Assembly: GCF_020405225.1 (NCBI RefSeq)
Contig: NZ_CP084472.1
Location: forward strand, 2,666,001-2,730,000
Origin: Natrinema sp. DC36
GTDB taxonomy: Archaea; Halobacteriota; Halobacteria; Halobacteriales; Natrialbaceae
Reading direction: 5' to 3'
Length of the DNA stretch: 64,000 bases
In this document: in pieces, positions 25,975-35,500 of the stretch
How positions within the stretch are numbered: position 1 is the first letter of the stretch
Layout of the letters: each line of letters starts with the position of its first letter
The notes under the pieces: generated by a model
Databases searched by the model: none
The model's input: only the letters and a program-made list of their open reading frames with translations
Told to the model about the DNA's origin: nothing
Made by a program: the position numbers and the translations under genes

Positions 25975-27252
25975 TCAGTCGTCCGCGTTCGCCTCGAGCG
26001 TCTCCGCCGTCCCCGCGAACCGATCGCCGCCGACCAGCAGCGCGCCCGCGAACAGGCCGCCGATACCCGCGAACGCGGCGATCATCGCGAAAAACACCGT
26101 CTGAGAGAACTCGCCGAGGACGAACCCGCCGAGAGCGATGCTCGCCGAGCCGAACCCGAACTCGGCGAGATAGGTGTAGCCGTAGGAGAGCCCGCGAGCG
26201 TCCGGCGGCGTGAAGACCGCGACGGCGTTCTGGTAGAACGGCTGGATGGCGAAGAGGAAAAAGCCCAACAGCCCGCAGAGCGCGACGATCGGGGCGAGTC
26301 CGACCCCCGACGCCGTCACCGGCACGAACGCGAGCGCGAGGACCGCGAGGACGGCGAAAATTGCCGCGAGTCCGCGCGCCGGTGCGATGCGGTTCGTCAG
26401 TTTCCCGCCAGCGTACTGCCCCGCCATCCCGACGACCAGCAGGCCGACGTAGATGTAGTCGGCCGGCTGGATCCCCTCGAGGCCGGCCGGCAGCGCGAGG
26501 GACTCGATCGCCGGCAGGCCGTGGAGGATCTCGGGGAGATACGTGAGGGTTCCGCGGTAGTAGAGCCCCTCGAACGTGACGAGGACGAAGACGACGGCGA
26601 AGGCGCTGGCGAACAGCGTTCGCGAGTCGCTGAAGAGAGCCGCCGGCGACAGCGCCTCGTCGGGGCCGGCGTCGGCGTCGTCCGCCACGGCCGCGGTCGG
26701 ATCGAACTCCGCGCCGAGGCCGTAGAGAACCGCGAGGACGCCCGGGACGGCGAGTACCGCCGCGACGACGGACCACTCGAGGAAGATCAACAGGGTAGCG
26801 GCGACGAACGGGCCGAGCGCGATGCCGGCGTTGCCGGCGATCCCGTGCCAGGCGAAGACGGTGCCCCGGTCCTCGACGCCGGTGCTGATGAGCGCGAGTC
26901 CGGCAGGGTGGTAGACGCTGGCGGCGATCCCCCACAGGATCAGGCCGGCCGCGATAGCGTAGATCGAACTCGCGGCAGCGAGGACGAGAAAGGCGAGGCT
27001 CATCCCGCCGAGACACGCCAACACGAGGGGGCGAGTACCGTAGCGATCCGCGAGGATCCCCCCCGGGAGCGCCCCCAGCCCGAACGGGGCGTAGCCGAGC
27101 GCGACGACGACGCCGAACAGGGCGACGCCCACGTCGAACTCGGCCAGCCAGACGACCAGAAAGATCGGAATCGAAGTTTCGAACCAGTGGACGAGGGCGT
27201 GGCCCGCCATCGTAAACGCCGCGATCGACCGATCGTTCGCGTTCAGAGACAT
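25975..27252 (-). CDS. MFS transporter
   Basis: The 425-residue carrier has 12 predicted helices. The MFS loop motif is GGILADRYGTRPLVLACLGG between helices 2 and 3. The segment ASVYHPAGLALISTGVEDRGTVFAWHGIAGNAGIALGPF resembles the fosmidomycin-resistance (Fsr) and sugar-efflux branch. It is probably an exporter of a small organic compound, but the substrate is not readable. It ends 56 bases from the stop of the second binding lipoprotein on the opposite strand, so the two are convergent. Confidence 0.85.
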   Translation of the reverse strand: MSLNANDRSIAAFTMAGHALVHWFETSIPIFLVVWLAEFDVGVALFGVVVALGYAPFGLGALPGGILADRYGTRPLVLACLGGMSLAFLVLAAASSIYAIAAGLILWGIAASVYHPAGLALISTGVEDRGTVFAWHGIAGNAGIALGPFVAATLLIFLEWSVVAAVLAVPGVLAVLYGLGAEFDPTAAVADDADAGPDEALSPAALFSDSRTLFASAFAVVFVLVTFEGLYYRGTLTYLPEILHGLPAIESLALPAGLEGIQPADYIYVGLLVVGMAGQYAGGKLTNRIAPARGLAAIFAVLAVLALAFVPVTASGVGLAPIVALCGLLGFFLFAIQPFYQNAVAVFTPPDARGLSYGYTYLAEFGFGSASIALGGFVLGEFSQTVFFAMIAAFAGIGGLFAGALLVGGDRFAGTAETLEANADD

Positions 27253-27607
27253 ACGGTCGTTGCTCGAACTCGAGTCGTCCGCCCACTTAGCGGCTTGGGA
27301 ACCGGTGTACCCGAACGACAGTGTTCGCGTCGCAGACCGCTACCGGAAAAACTCCCGCTCGAGGCCGGACGGCAGGCTCACGTCGAGCTCGCCGGCGCAC
27401 TCGAGGCTCGTGCTCGGCGCACCTCGGACGGACTCCCGTCATCCGGTCTCAGCACACCCGCGATCGCGATGCGGGTGCGTCGGGACACAGTGACAGCAGA
27501 TCGTTGCAGAGGGAGTATCGGACACGTTCAGAGCGTCGGAATACAGGACCGAGAGACGCGACCGAGACGTGAATCACGAACCGTCCGGGTGGCTCCGATA
27601 CTCCCTC
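27253..27607. other. Non-coding spacer with one palindrome
   Basis: No gene is supported in this 355-base gap. It carries the MFS gene's upstream region on the minus strand. An inverted repeat at 27455-27477 has 7-base arms CACCCGC/GCGGGTG enclosing ATCGCGAT, itself a palindrome. Its role is unknown. Confidence 0.4.
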
Positions 27608-28186
27608 TCAGTCGTCCTCGTTCTCGACCGCCTGCGAGACGTCGACGTCCGCCGCTTCGCGACCGCCGACGACGAGCTCGCCGTCGTCCGTCTCGACGTA
27701 GACGTCGTCGGCGAAGCCGCCCTCGGCGTGGGGGTGCTCGGGGTCCTCGAGGCGTTCGGGCGTCGACGGTGCTTCGGGAAGGCCCTCGGGCGGAGCGAAC
27801 TGGCCCAGCGGCTCGTCGATCGTCACGTCCCACCGGTCGAAGAACTCGCGGTAGCGGTCGTAGTGGGCCTCGAGTTCGTCCGCGGGGAACTCCATCATCT
27901 CCGTCCAGCCGTGATTGTAGAAGTCGAAGTTGGCCTGAATGTGCGTGATCTCGCGGGCCTCGGCCTCGGAGTAGCCCTCCTGGAGCGCCCGCAGGTAGGC
28001 GTCCATCGTCGCGTCGAAGAGCCCCTCGAGGTGAGCCCGCCGCTCCTCGGCGCGGTCGGGATCGGCCTTACCGGTGAAGATTTTGGTGTGGAGTTTGACC
28101 AGCCCCGCGTTCGCGATCGAGCGGATGCCCGGCGTCTCGAGCGATTTCCGATAGGCGAAGTGTTTCGCGTTCTGTCGGAGTTTCAT
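27608..28186 (-). CDS. DUF6149-type haloarchaeal protein
   Basis: The 192-residue acidic soluble protein starts MKLRQNAKHFAYRKSLETPG and contains LVKLHTKIF, a helical stretch with EGYSEAEAREITHIQANFDFYNHGWTEMMEFP, and an acidic, probably disordered end with VYVETDDGELVVGG. I associate this pattern with the haloarchaeal family DUF6149, of unknown function. The start at 28186 matches the family's typical MKLRQN opening; the open frame continues upstream to 28462 but that part looks non-coding. It is divergent from the flavoprotein at 28496. Confidence 0.7.
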   Translation of the reverse strand: MKLRQNAKHFAYRKSLETPGIRSIANAGLVKLHTKIFTGKADPDRAEERRAHLEGLFDATMDAYLRALQEGYSEAEAREITHIQANFDFYNHGWTEMMEFPADELEAHYDRYREFFDRWDVTIDEPLGQFAPPEGLPEAPSTPERLEDPEHPHAEGGFADDVYVETDDGELVVGGREAADVDVSQAVENEDD

Positions 28187-28495
28187 GCCGTCCTGTTCGG
28201 ACGGGATAGTGAAGAACGGTTCGGACGACACCGTTCTGGATAACCGTCCGGCGGGGCATCGCCGCTCGAGGTCGCCCGTGTTTCCCGATTCGGTCGCTCG
28301 ACGAGAGCCGAAGTTGTTCGTCAGAGATACCAGCAATCCTTGCTCTTCCAAAATATGGTGTCCGAATAGGGGCCGAGGAGTTATTCTGGTAGGGAGATTC
28401 GCCACAGAGTTTACGTCCGTTGGATCCTCCCGGCCGGTCTGGCAAAATAGACGAGATAGCAACCCACTTTAACCCGCATTACGAACGTTCGGGAT
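28187..28495. promoter_or_regulatory. Divergent promoter region
   Basis: A 309-base gap lies between divergent genes. CTTTAA at 28467-28472 is placed about 27 bases before the flavoprotein ATG (leaderless). On the other side, GTTCGGACG occurs twice as direct repeats (28195-28203 and 28219-28227, 24 bases apart) just upstream of the DUF6149 start, which could be an operator. No gene is visible. Confidence 0.45.
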
Positions 28496-29734
28496 ATGAC
28501 TCAGTACGTCATCATCGGTGACGGGATCTCGGGTAGTTCGGCCGCCGAGACCCTCCGGGAGGAAGACCCGGACGCGAAGATTACCGTCATCACCGATGAG
28601 GGGGAGCCGCTGTATAATCGGATTCTTATCAAAGAACACGCGAAAGGCAAACTCCCCGAAGCCCCCATCTCGATCCACGACGAAGAGTGGTACGAGGACC
28701 GCGACATCGAACTCTCGCTGAACACGTACGTGACGAGCGTCGACACGGACGCGAACGTCGTTCACACGCACGACAGCGGCGAGCTCTCCTACGACAAGCT
28801 GCTCGTCGCGACCGGCGGGACGCCGACGCAGTTGCCCGTCGAACACAGCGATGCCGACGGCGTCCATCACTTCTGGACGTTTCAGGACGCCCGCGCCATC
28901 CGCGAGCACGCCGAACGGGCAGACACGGGCGTCATCGTCGGTGCCGGCCTGCTGGGTATCGACTTCGCGGCCGTCTGCGGGGCGCAGGGAATCGACGCCG
29001 ACTTCCTGATGCGCGGCGACCGCTGGTGGCGGTACGCGCTCTCGGCCGACGGGGCCGAGATCATGCACGAGGGCATGCGCGGGGTCGGCGTCGACCCCGT
29101 CTTCGACAGCGGCGTCGATCGCTTCGAGACGGACGACGACGGCCACGTCACCGCCGCCGTCGACCCCAACGGCGACCGCTACGAGTGCGACTTCGTCGGG
29201 GCCGCCATCGGGCTGACCTTCAACACCGAGTTCCTCCGCGGGGCCGACCTCGAGGAGGACAACGGGATCGTCGTCGACGAGTACATGCAGACGTCCGTCG
29301 ACGACATCTACGCGGCCGGCGACCTCACCCGCTTCTACGACGTCTTGCTGGGCGAGCAGGCCCAGAACGGCTCGTGGGGCTCGGCCAAGGAACAGGGGCG
29401 GGTCGCGGCGATCAACATGGCCGCCGACGAGGAGTCCGAGGAGTTCCAGTGGGTCTCCTCGTACTCCATTACACACTTCGACTTCCCGTTCCTCTCCTTC
29501 GGCCACCCGACGCTGGGCGACGAACACGCCGAACGACGCTACAGCGACACCGAGTGGCGACGCGTCGCCTTCAAGGACGGGAAGATCGTCGGCGGCGTCC
29601 TCATCGGTGACCTCTCGCCCCAGAGCAAGTTCAAACAGCTGATGCGCGAACAACGCGTCGTCGCCGATCAGGCCGACGTGCTCATGGAACCCTCCGTCGA
29701 CCTCGACGACCTCGCACCGGCACAGGAACAGTAG
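28496..29734 (+). CDS. NAD(P)/FAD-dependent oxidoreductase (NirB/rubredoxin-reductase type)
   Basis: The 412-residue flavoprotein has the FAD motif YVIIGDGISGSSAAETLRE at the N-terminus, followed by EPLYNRILIKEHAKGK, which is typical of the nitrite-reductase-large-subunit/rubredoxin-reductase branch. LLVATGGTPTQLPV closes the FAD half, GVIVGAGLLGIDFAAVCG binds NAD(P)H, and DDIYAAGDLTRFYD is the second FAD motif. There are no redox-active cysteines in disulfide spacing, so it should pass electrons to a separate carrier. The partner is not encoded next to it. The start is supported by a TATA element 27 bases upstream. Confidence 0.85.
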   Translation: MTQYVIIGDGISGSSAAETLREEDPDAKITVITDEGEPLYNRILIKEHAKGKLPEAPISIHDEEWYEDRDIELSLNTYVTSVDTDANVVHTHDSGELSYDKLLVATGGTPTQLPVEHSDADGVHHFWTFQDARAIREHAERADTGVIVGAGLLGIDFAAVCGAQGIDADFLMRGDRWWRYALSADGAEIMHEGMRGVGVDPVFDSGVDRFETDDDGHVTAAVDPNGDRYECDFVGAAIGLTFNTEFLRGADLEEDNGIVVDEYMQTSVDDIYAAGDLTRFYDVLLGEQAQNGSWGSAKEQGRVAAINMAADEESEEFQWVSSYSITHFDFPFLSFGHPTLGDEHAERRYSDTEWRRVAFKDGKIVGGVLIGDLSPQSKFKQLMREQRVVADQADVLMEPSVDLDDLAPAQEQ

Positions 29735-29907
29735 CCCCTCGTCTCGAGCCCTCGTTTTCGTTGGAATCACCGTTCTCACTGCGATCACTGTTTCCAGTAG
29801 TCTCGTCATTCCCGCCGTTCTCGGCGGAACCGTGAGTACTCGTGATCGATCGCTCGACGAGCCAGGGAAACGGTTAAGTCCATGAATGACATTCGGTACC
29901 AATAATC

Positions 29908-30129
29908 ATGGCCGCCAGTACACTCCGGTCCCGTTCACTGACGCTCGAGCGCGTCGAGTCCGTCGAACGGAACGCGACCGTTCGACACGTCGACCAACTC
30001 GACTCGGAGACGCTGGCGGCGTTTTATGGGGCCGTCACGGGCGACCGGGCCGTCCCGGTCACAGCGACGGATCTCGAGCCGGGAGAGGTGATCGTCTTCA
30101 CGGAGTACTACCGCGTCGAACGCGTCTGA
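29908..30129 (+). CDS. Small conserved-looking haloarchaeal protein
   Basis: The 73-residue hydrophilic protein is rich in charged residues (ERVESVERNATVRHVDQLDSETLAAFYG, then LEPGEVIVFTEYYRVERV). It has no cysteines, signal or membrane helix. A GGTTAAG element about 30 bases upstream fits a leaderless promoter and supports it as a real gene. Its function is unknown; the beta-like C-terminal strands could form a small domain. Confidence 0.6.
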   Translation: MAASTLRSRSLTLERVESVERNATVRHVDQLDSETLAAFYGAVTGDRAVPVTATDLEPGEVIVFTEYYRVERV

Positions 30130-30213
30130 ACGGTCCCCCATCGCGTCGGGTCCGCCGAGTGCGACGCTACACGTATCGAAGTCGTTTTCCCGCGTGCCGG
30201 CGTTCGGACACGC

Positions 30214-30624
30214 ATGAACGGCGACAGCGACATGACCCTGGCCTTCGAACTCGAGGCGCTCAAAGAGGTCGCCTCGCCCGAGCGCGTGTTCGAAGACGCA
30301 AGAGGCTGGACCGAGTACATCGGCGTCGTCTCGGAGAAGCCGACCTACGTCGTGACGAACTTCACGCGGAAGAACCGCATCCGACAGGACTTCTTCTCCG
30401 GCCCCCGGGGGAAAGCGGAGAGTCTCGAGGGCGTCAAAGATCAGTTCGACACCGACCGCTACGTCTACGTCGGTGCCGACGAGGCGGACGAGCAGTTAGC
30501 AGACGAAGTCGGCTGGGAGTATCTCGCCGTCGAGGACGCCGCCGAGGCGGCCGACTGGATTCTGGCGACCCACGCCGAGGACGAAGAGGACGACGCGGAG
30601 CAGGTCCGCGACGACTGGCCCTGA
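30214..30624 (+). CDS. Conserved haloarchaeal protein, unknown function
   Basis: The 136-residue acidic protein has a Rossmann-like beginning (MTLAFELEALKEVASPERVFEDARGW, then YIGVVSEKPTYVVTNFTRKNRIRQDFF) and later RYVYVGADEADEQLADEVGWEYLAVEDAAEAADWIL, before an acidic tail. I believe it belongs to a haloarchaea-specific family (DUF7124-like), without known function. The alternating strand/helix pattern and the YVYVGADEADE segment suggest a small nucleotide- or DNA-related alpha/beta fold, but this is speculative. CGTTTTCCC lies about 28 bases upstream. Confidence 0.6.
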   Translation: MNGDSDMTLAFELEALKEVASPERVFEDARGWTEYIGVVSEKPTYVVTNFTRKNRIRQDFFSGPRGKAESLEGVKDQFDTDRYVYVGADEADEQLADEVGWEYLAVEDAAEAADWILATHAEDEEDDAEQVRDDWP

Positions 30625-31032
30625 AACGCGGCGCGATGCATCCGCGGCGAATCGATCGTCGAACGTGACCGTTTTCGCGGGGTCGAGAATCTCCCCCGTT
30701 GCTCGAGACAGGTGAAGGCGTTACCGCTGCGGAGGGATCGCAATCGTAGCACCCGCGAACGAGCGAAGCGAGTGAGCGGCCTTTTTGGCGTAGATTTTTG
30801 CGCCCAACGAGGGACGCGAGACGTCCCTCGAGCCGTGCGAGCGGGTCTCCGGCCCGCGAGCAGAGAGAGGTGAGCGAGCAACGCGAGCGAACCCGAAGTG
30901 GAAAAAGGTACTTCTACAGTTCTACCGAACGCGGATTTTATCCGAATCCGCCTGGGGAACAGATGTTGGGCGGAGCCACCGACCAGCGTCTCGCACCTAC
31001 GTATTAGAGCAGTAGCCCGAGTCGTCGCCCTT
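30625..31032. repeat. Palindrome-rich spacer
   Basis: A 408-base gap without a supported gene. Between 30750 and 30900 it contains GAGCGAAGCGAGTGAGCGGCC-type direct repeats, then a T-rich CCTTTTTGGCGTAGATTTTTGC stretch, a hairpin with 9-base arms at 30808-30830 (CGAGGGACG, loop of five) and a GC-rich imperfect hairpin at 30841-30857. The composition resembles the spacer at 5.4-5.7 kb. ACGTATTA near 31000 is a plausible TATA box for the gene starting at 31033. Confidence 0.5.
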
Positions 31033-31593
31033 ATGGCCGACCCACACGAAGCGATAGCAATGGCAGACACCCCCGTTCCGGGTGCCGACGGCGACGGGCT
31101 CGAGCTTCCCTGCGGGGAGACCGTCGACCCCCACGAGATCGATCTGGGCATGCGCGAGTACACCTGTTCCTGCGGCGACGTCCACGCCGTCGTGACTGAC
31201 GTCCATCCGCCCTCGCGATTCTTCCCGGAATCGCTCGTGGCCGTGCTCGAGGAGACGATCGACACCGACGACGAGTTCGAGTCGTTCGGGACGCCGCACC
31301 TGCTGGGGATCGTCCTCGAGGAGTTTCCCGAGAAAGTTTCCGTCCACGACGCGAGCGACGACGGTGCCGTCGGCTACACGCTGTTGTGGATGACCGACTT
31401 CGACGCCCGGCGGCTCCACGAGATCGTCGTCGAACTCGTCGTCGAACTCATGGAACACGCCGTCAGTCACGCCGACGACGACGCCGCGATCACCGAGTTC
31501 GAGTCCCAGATGCTCGAGTTCGACGTGGGCGAGTTCGTCGACCAGTACCGGCGACAGCGCGAGTTCGAGAGCGAACACGACCAGCCGCTCTGA
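31033..31593 (+). CDS. DUF5815-type haloarchaeal protein
   Basis: The 186-residue protein has a cysteine-bearing N-terminal part (LELPCGETVDPHEIDLGMREY followed by CSCGDVHAVV), which could bind a metal. After it come helical segments: RFFPESLVAVLEETIDTDDEF, TPHLLGIVLEEFPEKV and a C-terminal VGEFVDQYRRQREF. The opening pattern matches the haloarchaeal family DUF5815; the function is unknown. Two starts are possible: ATG 31033, supported by a TATA-like ACGTATTA about 28 bases upstream, and ATG 31060, which would give the N-terminus I expect for the family. Confidence 0.7.
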   Translation: MADPHEAIAMADTPVPGADGDGLELPCGETVDPHEIDLGMREYTCSCGDVHAVVTDVHPPSRFFPESLVAVLEETIDTDDEFESFGTPHLLGIVLEEFPEKVSVHDASDDGAVGYTLLWMTDFDARRLHEIVVELVVELMEHAVSHADDDAAITEFESQMLEFDVGEFVDQYRRQREFESEHDQPL

Positions 31594-31657
31594 CTCGGTA
31601 TCCGGTCCCGCGCCGTTCCGTTCTCTCCGCTCGTCGTTCGAGCGGCGAGTTCGGCCG

Positions 31658-32215
31658 TCAGTGGTGTTTCGCTCCCTTTTCAGCGTGGCGTTCGGTCCAG
31701 TCGACGTCGTTGATATCGGCCACCCACTCGCGACCGCTCGCCCCCTCGTCGTCCTTGACGTCCTCGAGGTGGAACGTCTCATCGTCTATCCTCACCTCGG
31801 CGCGGTTTCCGAACTGAACCGCGTTGAAATCCGCTCGAGAAATACCGGTGTTCCGACAGCCGAAATCGTCGTCCGAATCGAACTCGTCGCCACAGAATCC
31901 GACGACGTACTCGACGGTCTCGAACTCCCGTTCCAACTCGTCGTGGACGTCCACCGAGACGGTGATTTCGGCGGGGTTCGAAGCCAGTCGCGAGTACTCG
32001 CGCACGACGCTGCCGGATATCTCGCTGTCCCCGTCGGAGTGGAGTTGAAGGAGTTAGTCCCTGTAGGAGCGCCCGTCGTGAGTCCGCGTGACTGTGATCG
32101 CTTTCAGTTGGAGTAACTCGGCCGAGAGGGTGTCCGTCGTCGAGAGGCAGCCGCCGGTCGCGGTCGCTGAAAGGACGGTACTCGACGTCGCGAGCAACGC
32201 TCGTCTGGAGGGCAT
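31658..32215 (-). pseudogene. Lipoprotein gene interrupted by one in-frame stop
   Basis: Reading 186 codons from the ATG at 32215 gives a twin-arginine-like lipoprotein start (PSRRALLATSSTVLSATATGGC, lipobox TGGC), then ELLQLKAITVTRTHDGRSYRD. A TAA at 32054-32056 follows, and the same frame continues without another stop for 131 residues (LLQLHSDGDSEISGSVV, EITVSVDVHDELEREFETVEYVVGF and so on) to a stop at 31658. A single base change from GAA or CAA would restore a 185-residue protein, so this looks like a recently inactivated secreted lipoprotein of unknown function. A sequencing error is the main alternative. Confidence 0.65.
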
Positions 32216-32520
32216 CGGGTTCCACGTTGGTGTCGGGGATAATATGTGTTTCCTGAACGGTCTGTGATACCTGCCATTCGTTCGCCTGCACGTCACCCCG
32301 CGAGCAAAACGGCCAACCGAAGGTCGCCGGCATCACTCTCGCCGTCGGCTGTGGATGGGAGAGGATCACACGCAGTCGGGAGAATCGGCTGCTGGTCTGG
32401 GAATCGATGCGTCTCGGGGCGAGTGGACCGCTTCAGGTTCGAATTTCGAAAAGCCATTTCGAGATTCGTACTGTATCGTGGGGCTTATTACGATGTGCGA
32501 ACTCCACTCCGACAAGACAA
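32216..32520 (+). promoter_or_regulatory. Spacer with carB promoter
   Basis: A 305-base gap between the disrupted lipoprotein gene (minus) and carB (plus). CTTATTA near 32485-32491 lies about 32 bases before the carB ATG and is the likely TATA box, leaving a leader of only a few bases. No other feature is seen. Confidence 0.4.
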
Positions 32521-35500
32521 ATGAGTACGGACACCGCCGCAGACGGCGAGACGGGTGACGGACGCACGATCCTGTTGATCGGGAGCGGCCCGATCCAGAT
32601 CGGACAGGCCGCCGAGTTCGACTACTCGGGCGCACAGGCCTGCCGGGCGCTTCGAGAGGAAGGTGCCCGCGTCGTCCTGGTCAACTCGAACCCCGCGACG
32701 ATCATGACGGATCCGGAGATGGCCGACGAGGTCTACATCGAGCCGATCACGACCGACGCCATCGCCGAGATCATCCGCAAGGAGCGACCCGACGGCGTCA
32801 TCGCCGGCCTGGGCGGCCAGACCGGGCTGAACGTCACCGCCGAACTCGCCGAGGAGGGCGTCCTCGAGGAGTACGACGTCGAGATCATGGGCACGCCGCT
32901 GGACACGATCTACGCGACGGAGGACCGCGACCTCTTCCGCCAGCGCATGGAGAAGATCGGCCAGCCGGTTCCCGCCTCGACCACGATTTCGCTCGAGGAG
33001 GGCGAGGAGGTCTCGGAACTGACCGAAGCGGACCTGAAAGAGCGCGTCCAGGCCGCCGTCGACGAGGTCGGCGGACTGCCGGTCATCGCCCGGACGACCT
33101 ACACGCTGGGCGGGTCCGGTTCTGGCGTCGTCGGCGAGATGGACGAACTCCTCCGCCGCGTCCGCAAGGGACTGCGCCTCTCCCGGAACAGCGAGGTCCT
33201 CATCACCGAGTCGATCGCCGGCTGGGTCGAGTACGAGTACGAAGTGATGCGCGACGCCGACGACTCGTGTATCATCATCTGCAACATGGAGAACATCGAC
33301 CCGATGGGGATCCACACGGGCGAGTCGACGGTCGTCACGCCCTCCCAGATCGTCCCCGACGAGGGGCACCAGGAGATGCGCACCGCCGCGCTCGACGTCA
33401 TCCGCGAACTCGGCATTCAGGGCGGGTGTAACATCCAGTTCGCCTGGCGCGACGACGGCACCCCCGGCGGCGAGTACAGAGTGGTTGAGGTCAACCCGCG
33501 CGTCTCGCGTTCCTCCGCGCTCGCCTCCAAGGCGACCGGGTATCCGATCGCCCGCGTGACCGCGAAGGTCGCGCTGGGCAAGCGCCTTCACGAGATCACG
33601 AACGAGATTACGGGCGAGACGACCGCCGCCTTCGAGCCCGCCATCGACTACGTGGTGACGAAGGTTCCCCGCTGGCCCATCGACAAGTTCGACGACGTCG
33701 ACTTCGAACTGACGACGGCCATGAAGTCGACCGGCGAAGCGATGGCTATCGGTCGCACCTTCGAGGAGAGCCTGTTGAAGGCGCTTCGCTCGAGCGAGTA
33801 CGAACCCGACGTCGACTGGGCCGAACTCAGCGACGCGGAACTCGAGGAGCAGTACCTCGAGCGGCCGTCGCCGGACCGTCCCTACGCGATGTTCGAGGCC
33901 TTCGAACGCGGCTACACCGTCGACGAAGTCGTCGAACTGACCGGTATCTTCGAGTGGTACACCGAGCGCTACAAGAACATCGCGGACTCGACGCTCGCCG
34001 CCCAGGAAGGCGACTTCACCGAGGCCGCGATCGCCGGGCACACCAACGCGACGATCGCCGCCGCCGCCGGCGCGGAGGTCGACACCGTCGAGACGGACGT
34101 CCCCGGTCGCACCTACAAGCAGGTCGACACCTGTGCGGGCGAGTTCGAGGCCGAAACGCCGTACTATTACTCCTCGCGCAAGTCCGAGTTCGAATCCGGC
34201 CCGCTACTGGGCGACGCCGCCGCGGGCGAACTCGAGGTCGATCGCGACATCGAAAGCGTGATCGTCGTCGGCGGCGGTCCGATCCGCATCGGACAGGGCG
34301 TCGAGTTCGACTACTGTTCGGTCCACGCGGTCCGCGCGCTGCGCGAACTCGGCATCGACGCCTACGTCGTCAACAACAACCCCGAGACCGTCTCGACGGA
34401 CTACGACACCTCCGACGGCCTGTTCTTCGAACCGATCACCGCCGAGGAGGTCGCCGACGTCGCAGAGGCGACCGGTGCCGACGGCGTGATGGTCCAGTTC
34501 GGCGGCCAGACCTCCGTCAACATCGGCGAACCGCTCGAGGACGAACTAAAGCGCCGCGGGCTCGACTGCGAGGTCATGGGAACGAGCGTCGAGGCGATGG
34601 ACCTCGCGGAGGACCGCGACCGCTTCAACGCCCTGATGGACGAACTGGGCATCGCCCAGCCCGAGGGCGGCACCGCCTTCTCGAAGGAAGAGGCGCTGGA
34701 ACTCGCCCACGACATCGGCTACCCCGTCCTCGTCCGCCCCTCCTACGTGCTGGGCGGGCGCGCGATGGACGTCGTCTACGACGACGACGAACTCGAGACC
34801 TACATCGAGGAGGCCGTCCGCGTCAGTCCCGAGAAACCGATCCTGGTCGACGACTTCCTCGAGGACGCGATCGAACTCGACGTGGACGCGGTCTCGGACG
34901 GCCGCAACGTCATCATCGGCGGCATCATGGAACACGTCGAGACCGCGGGCGTCCACTCCGGCGACTCCGCCTGCATGATCCCGCCGCGCTCGCTGGACGA
35001 GGAGACGCTCGAGCGCGTCCGCGAGGTCACCGAGGACATCGCGTCGGCGCTGAAGACGAAGGGGCTGCTGAACGTCCAGCTGGCCGTTCGTGACGGGGAG
35101 GTCTACGTCCTCGAGGCCAACCCGCGCTCCTCGCGGACCGTCCCGTTCGTCTCGAAGGCGACCGGCGTCCCGATCGCCAAACTCGCCGCGAAGGTCATGG
35201 CCGGCGAGACCCTCGAGAGTCTCGAGGTCGACGAACAGATCCCCGATCACACCTCGATCAAGGAGGTCGTCCTGCCCTTCGACCGCCTGCCGGGATCGGA
35301 TCCCCGCCTCGGCCCGGAAATGAAGTCCACGGGCGAGGTCATGGGGACCGCCAGCGAGTTCGGCACGGCCTACTGGAAGGCCCAGCAGGCCGCCGGCAAC
35401 GCCGTCAGCGAGGGGACCGCCGTCGTCGACCTTGACGTCGACGGCTTCGAGAACCACTTCGAAGTGACCGAGTTCGACGACGTCCCGCAGGCCATCCGCG

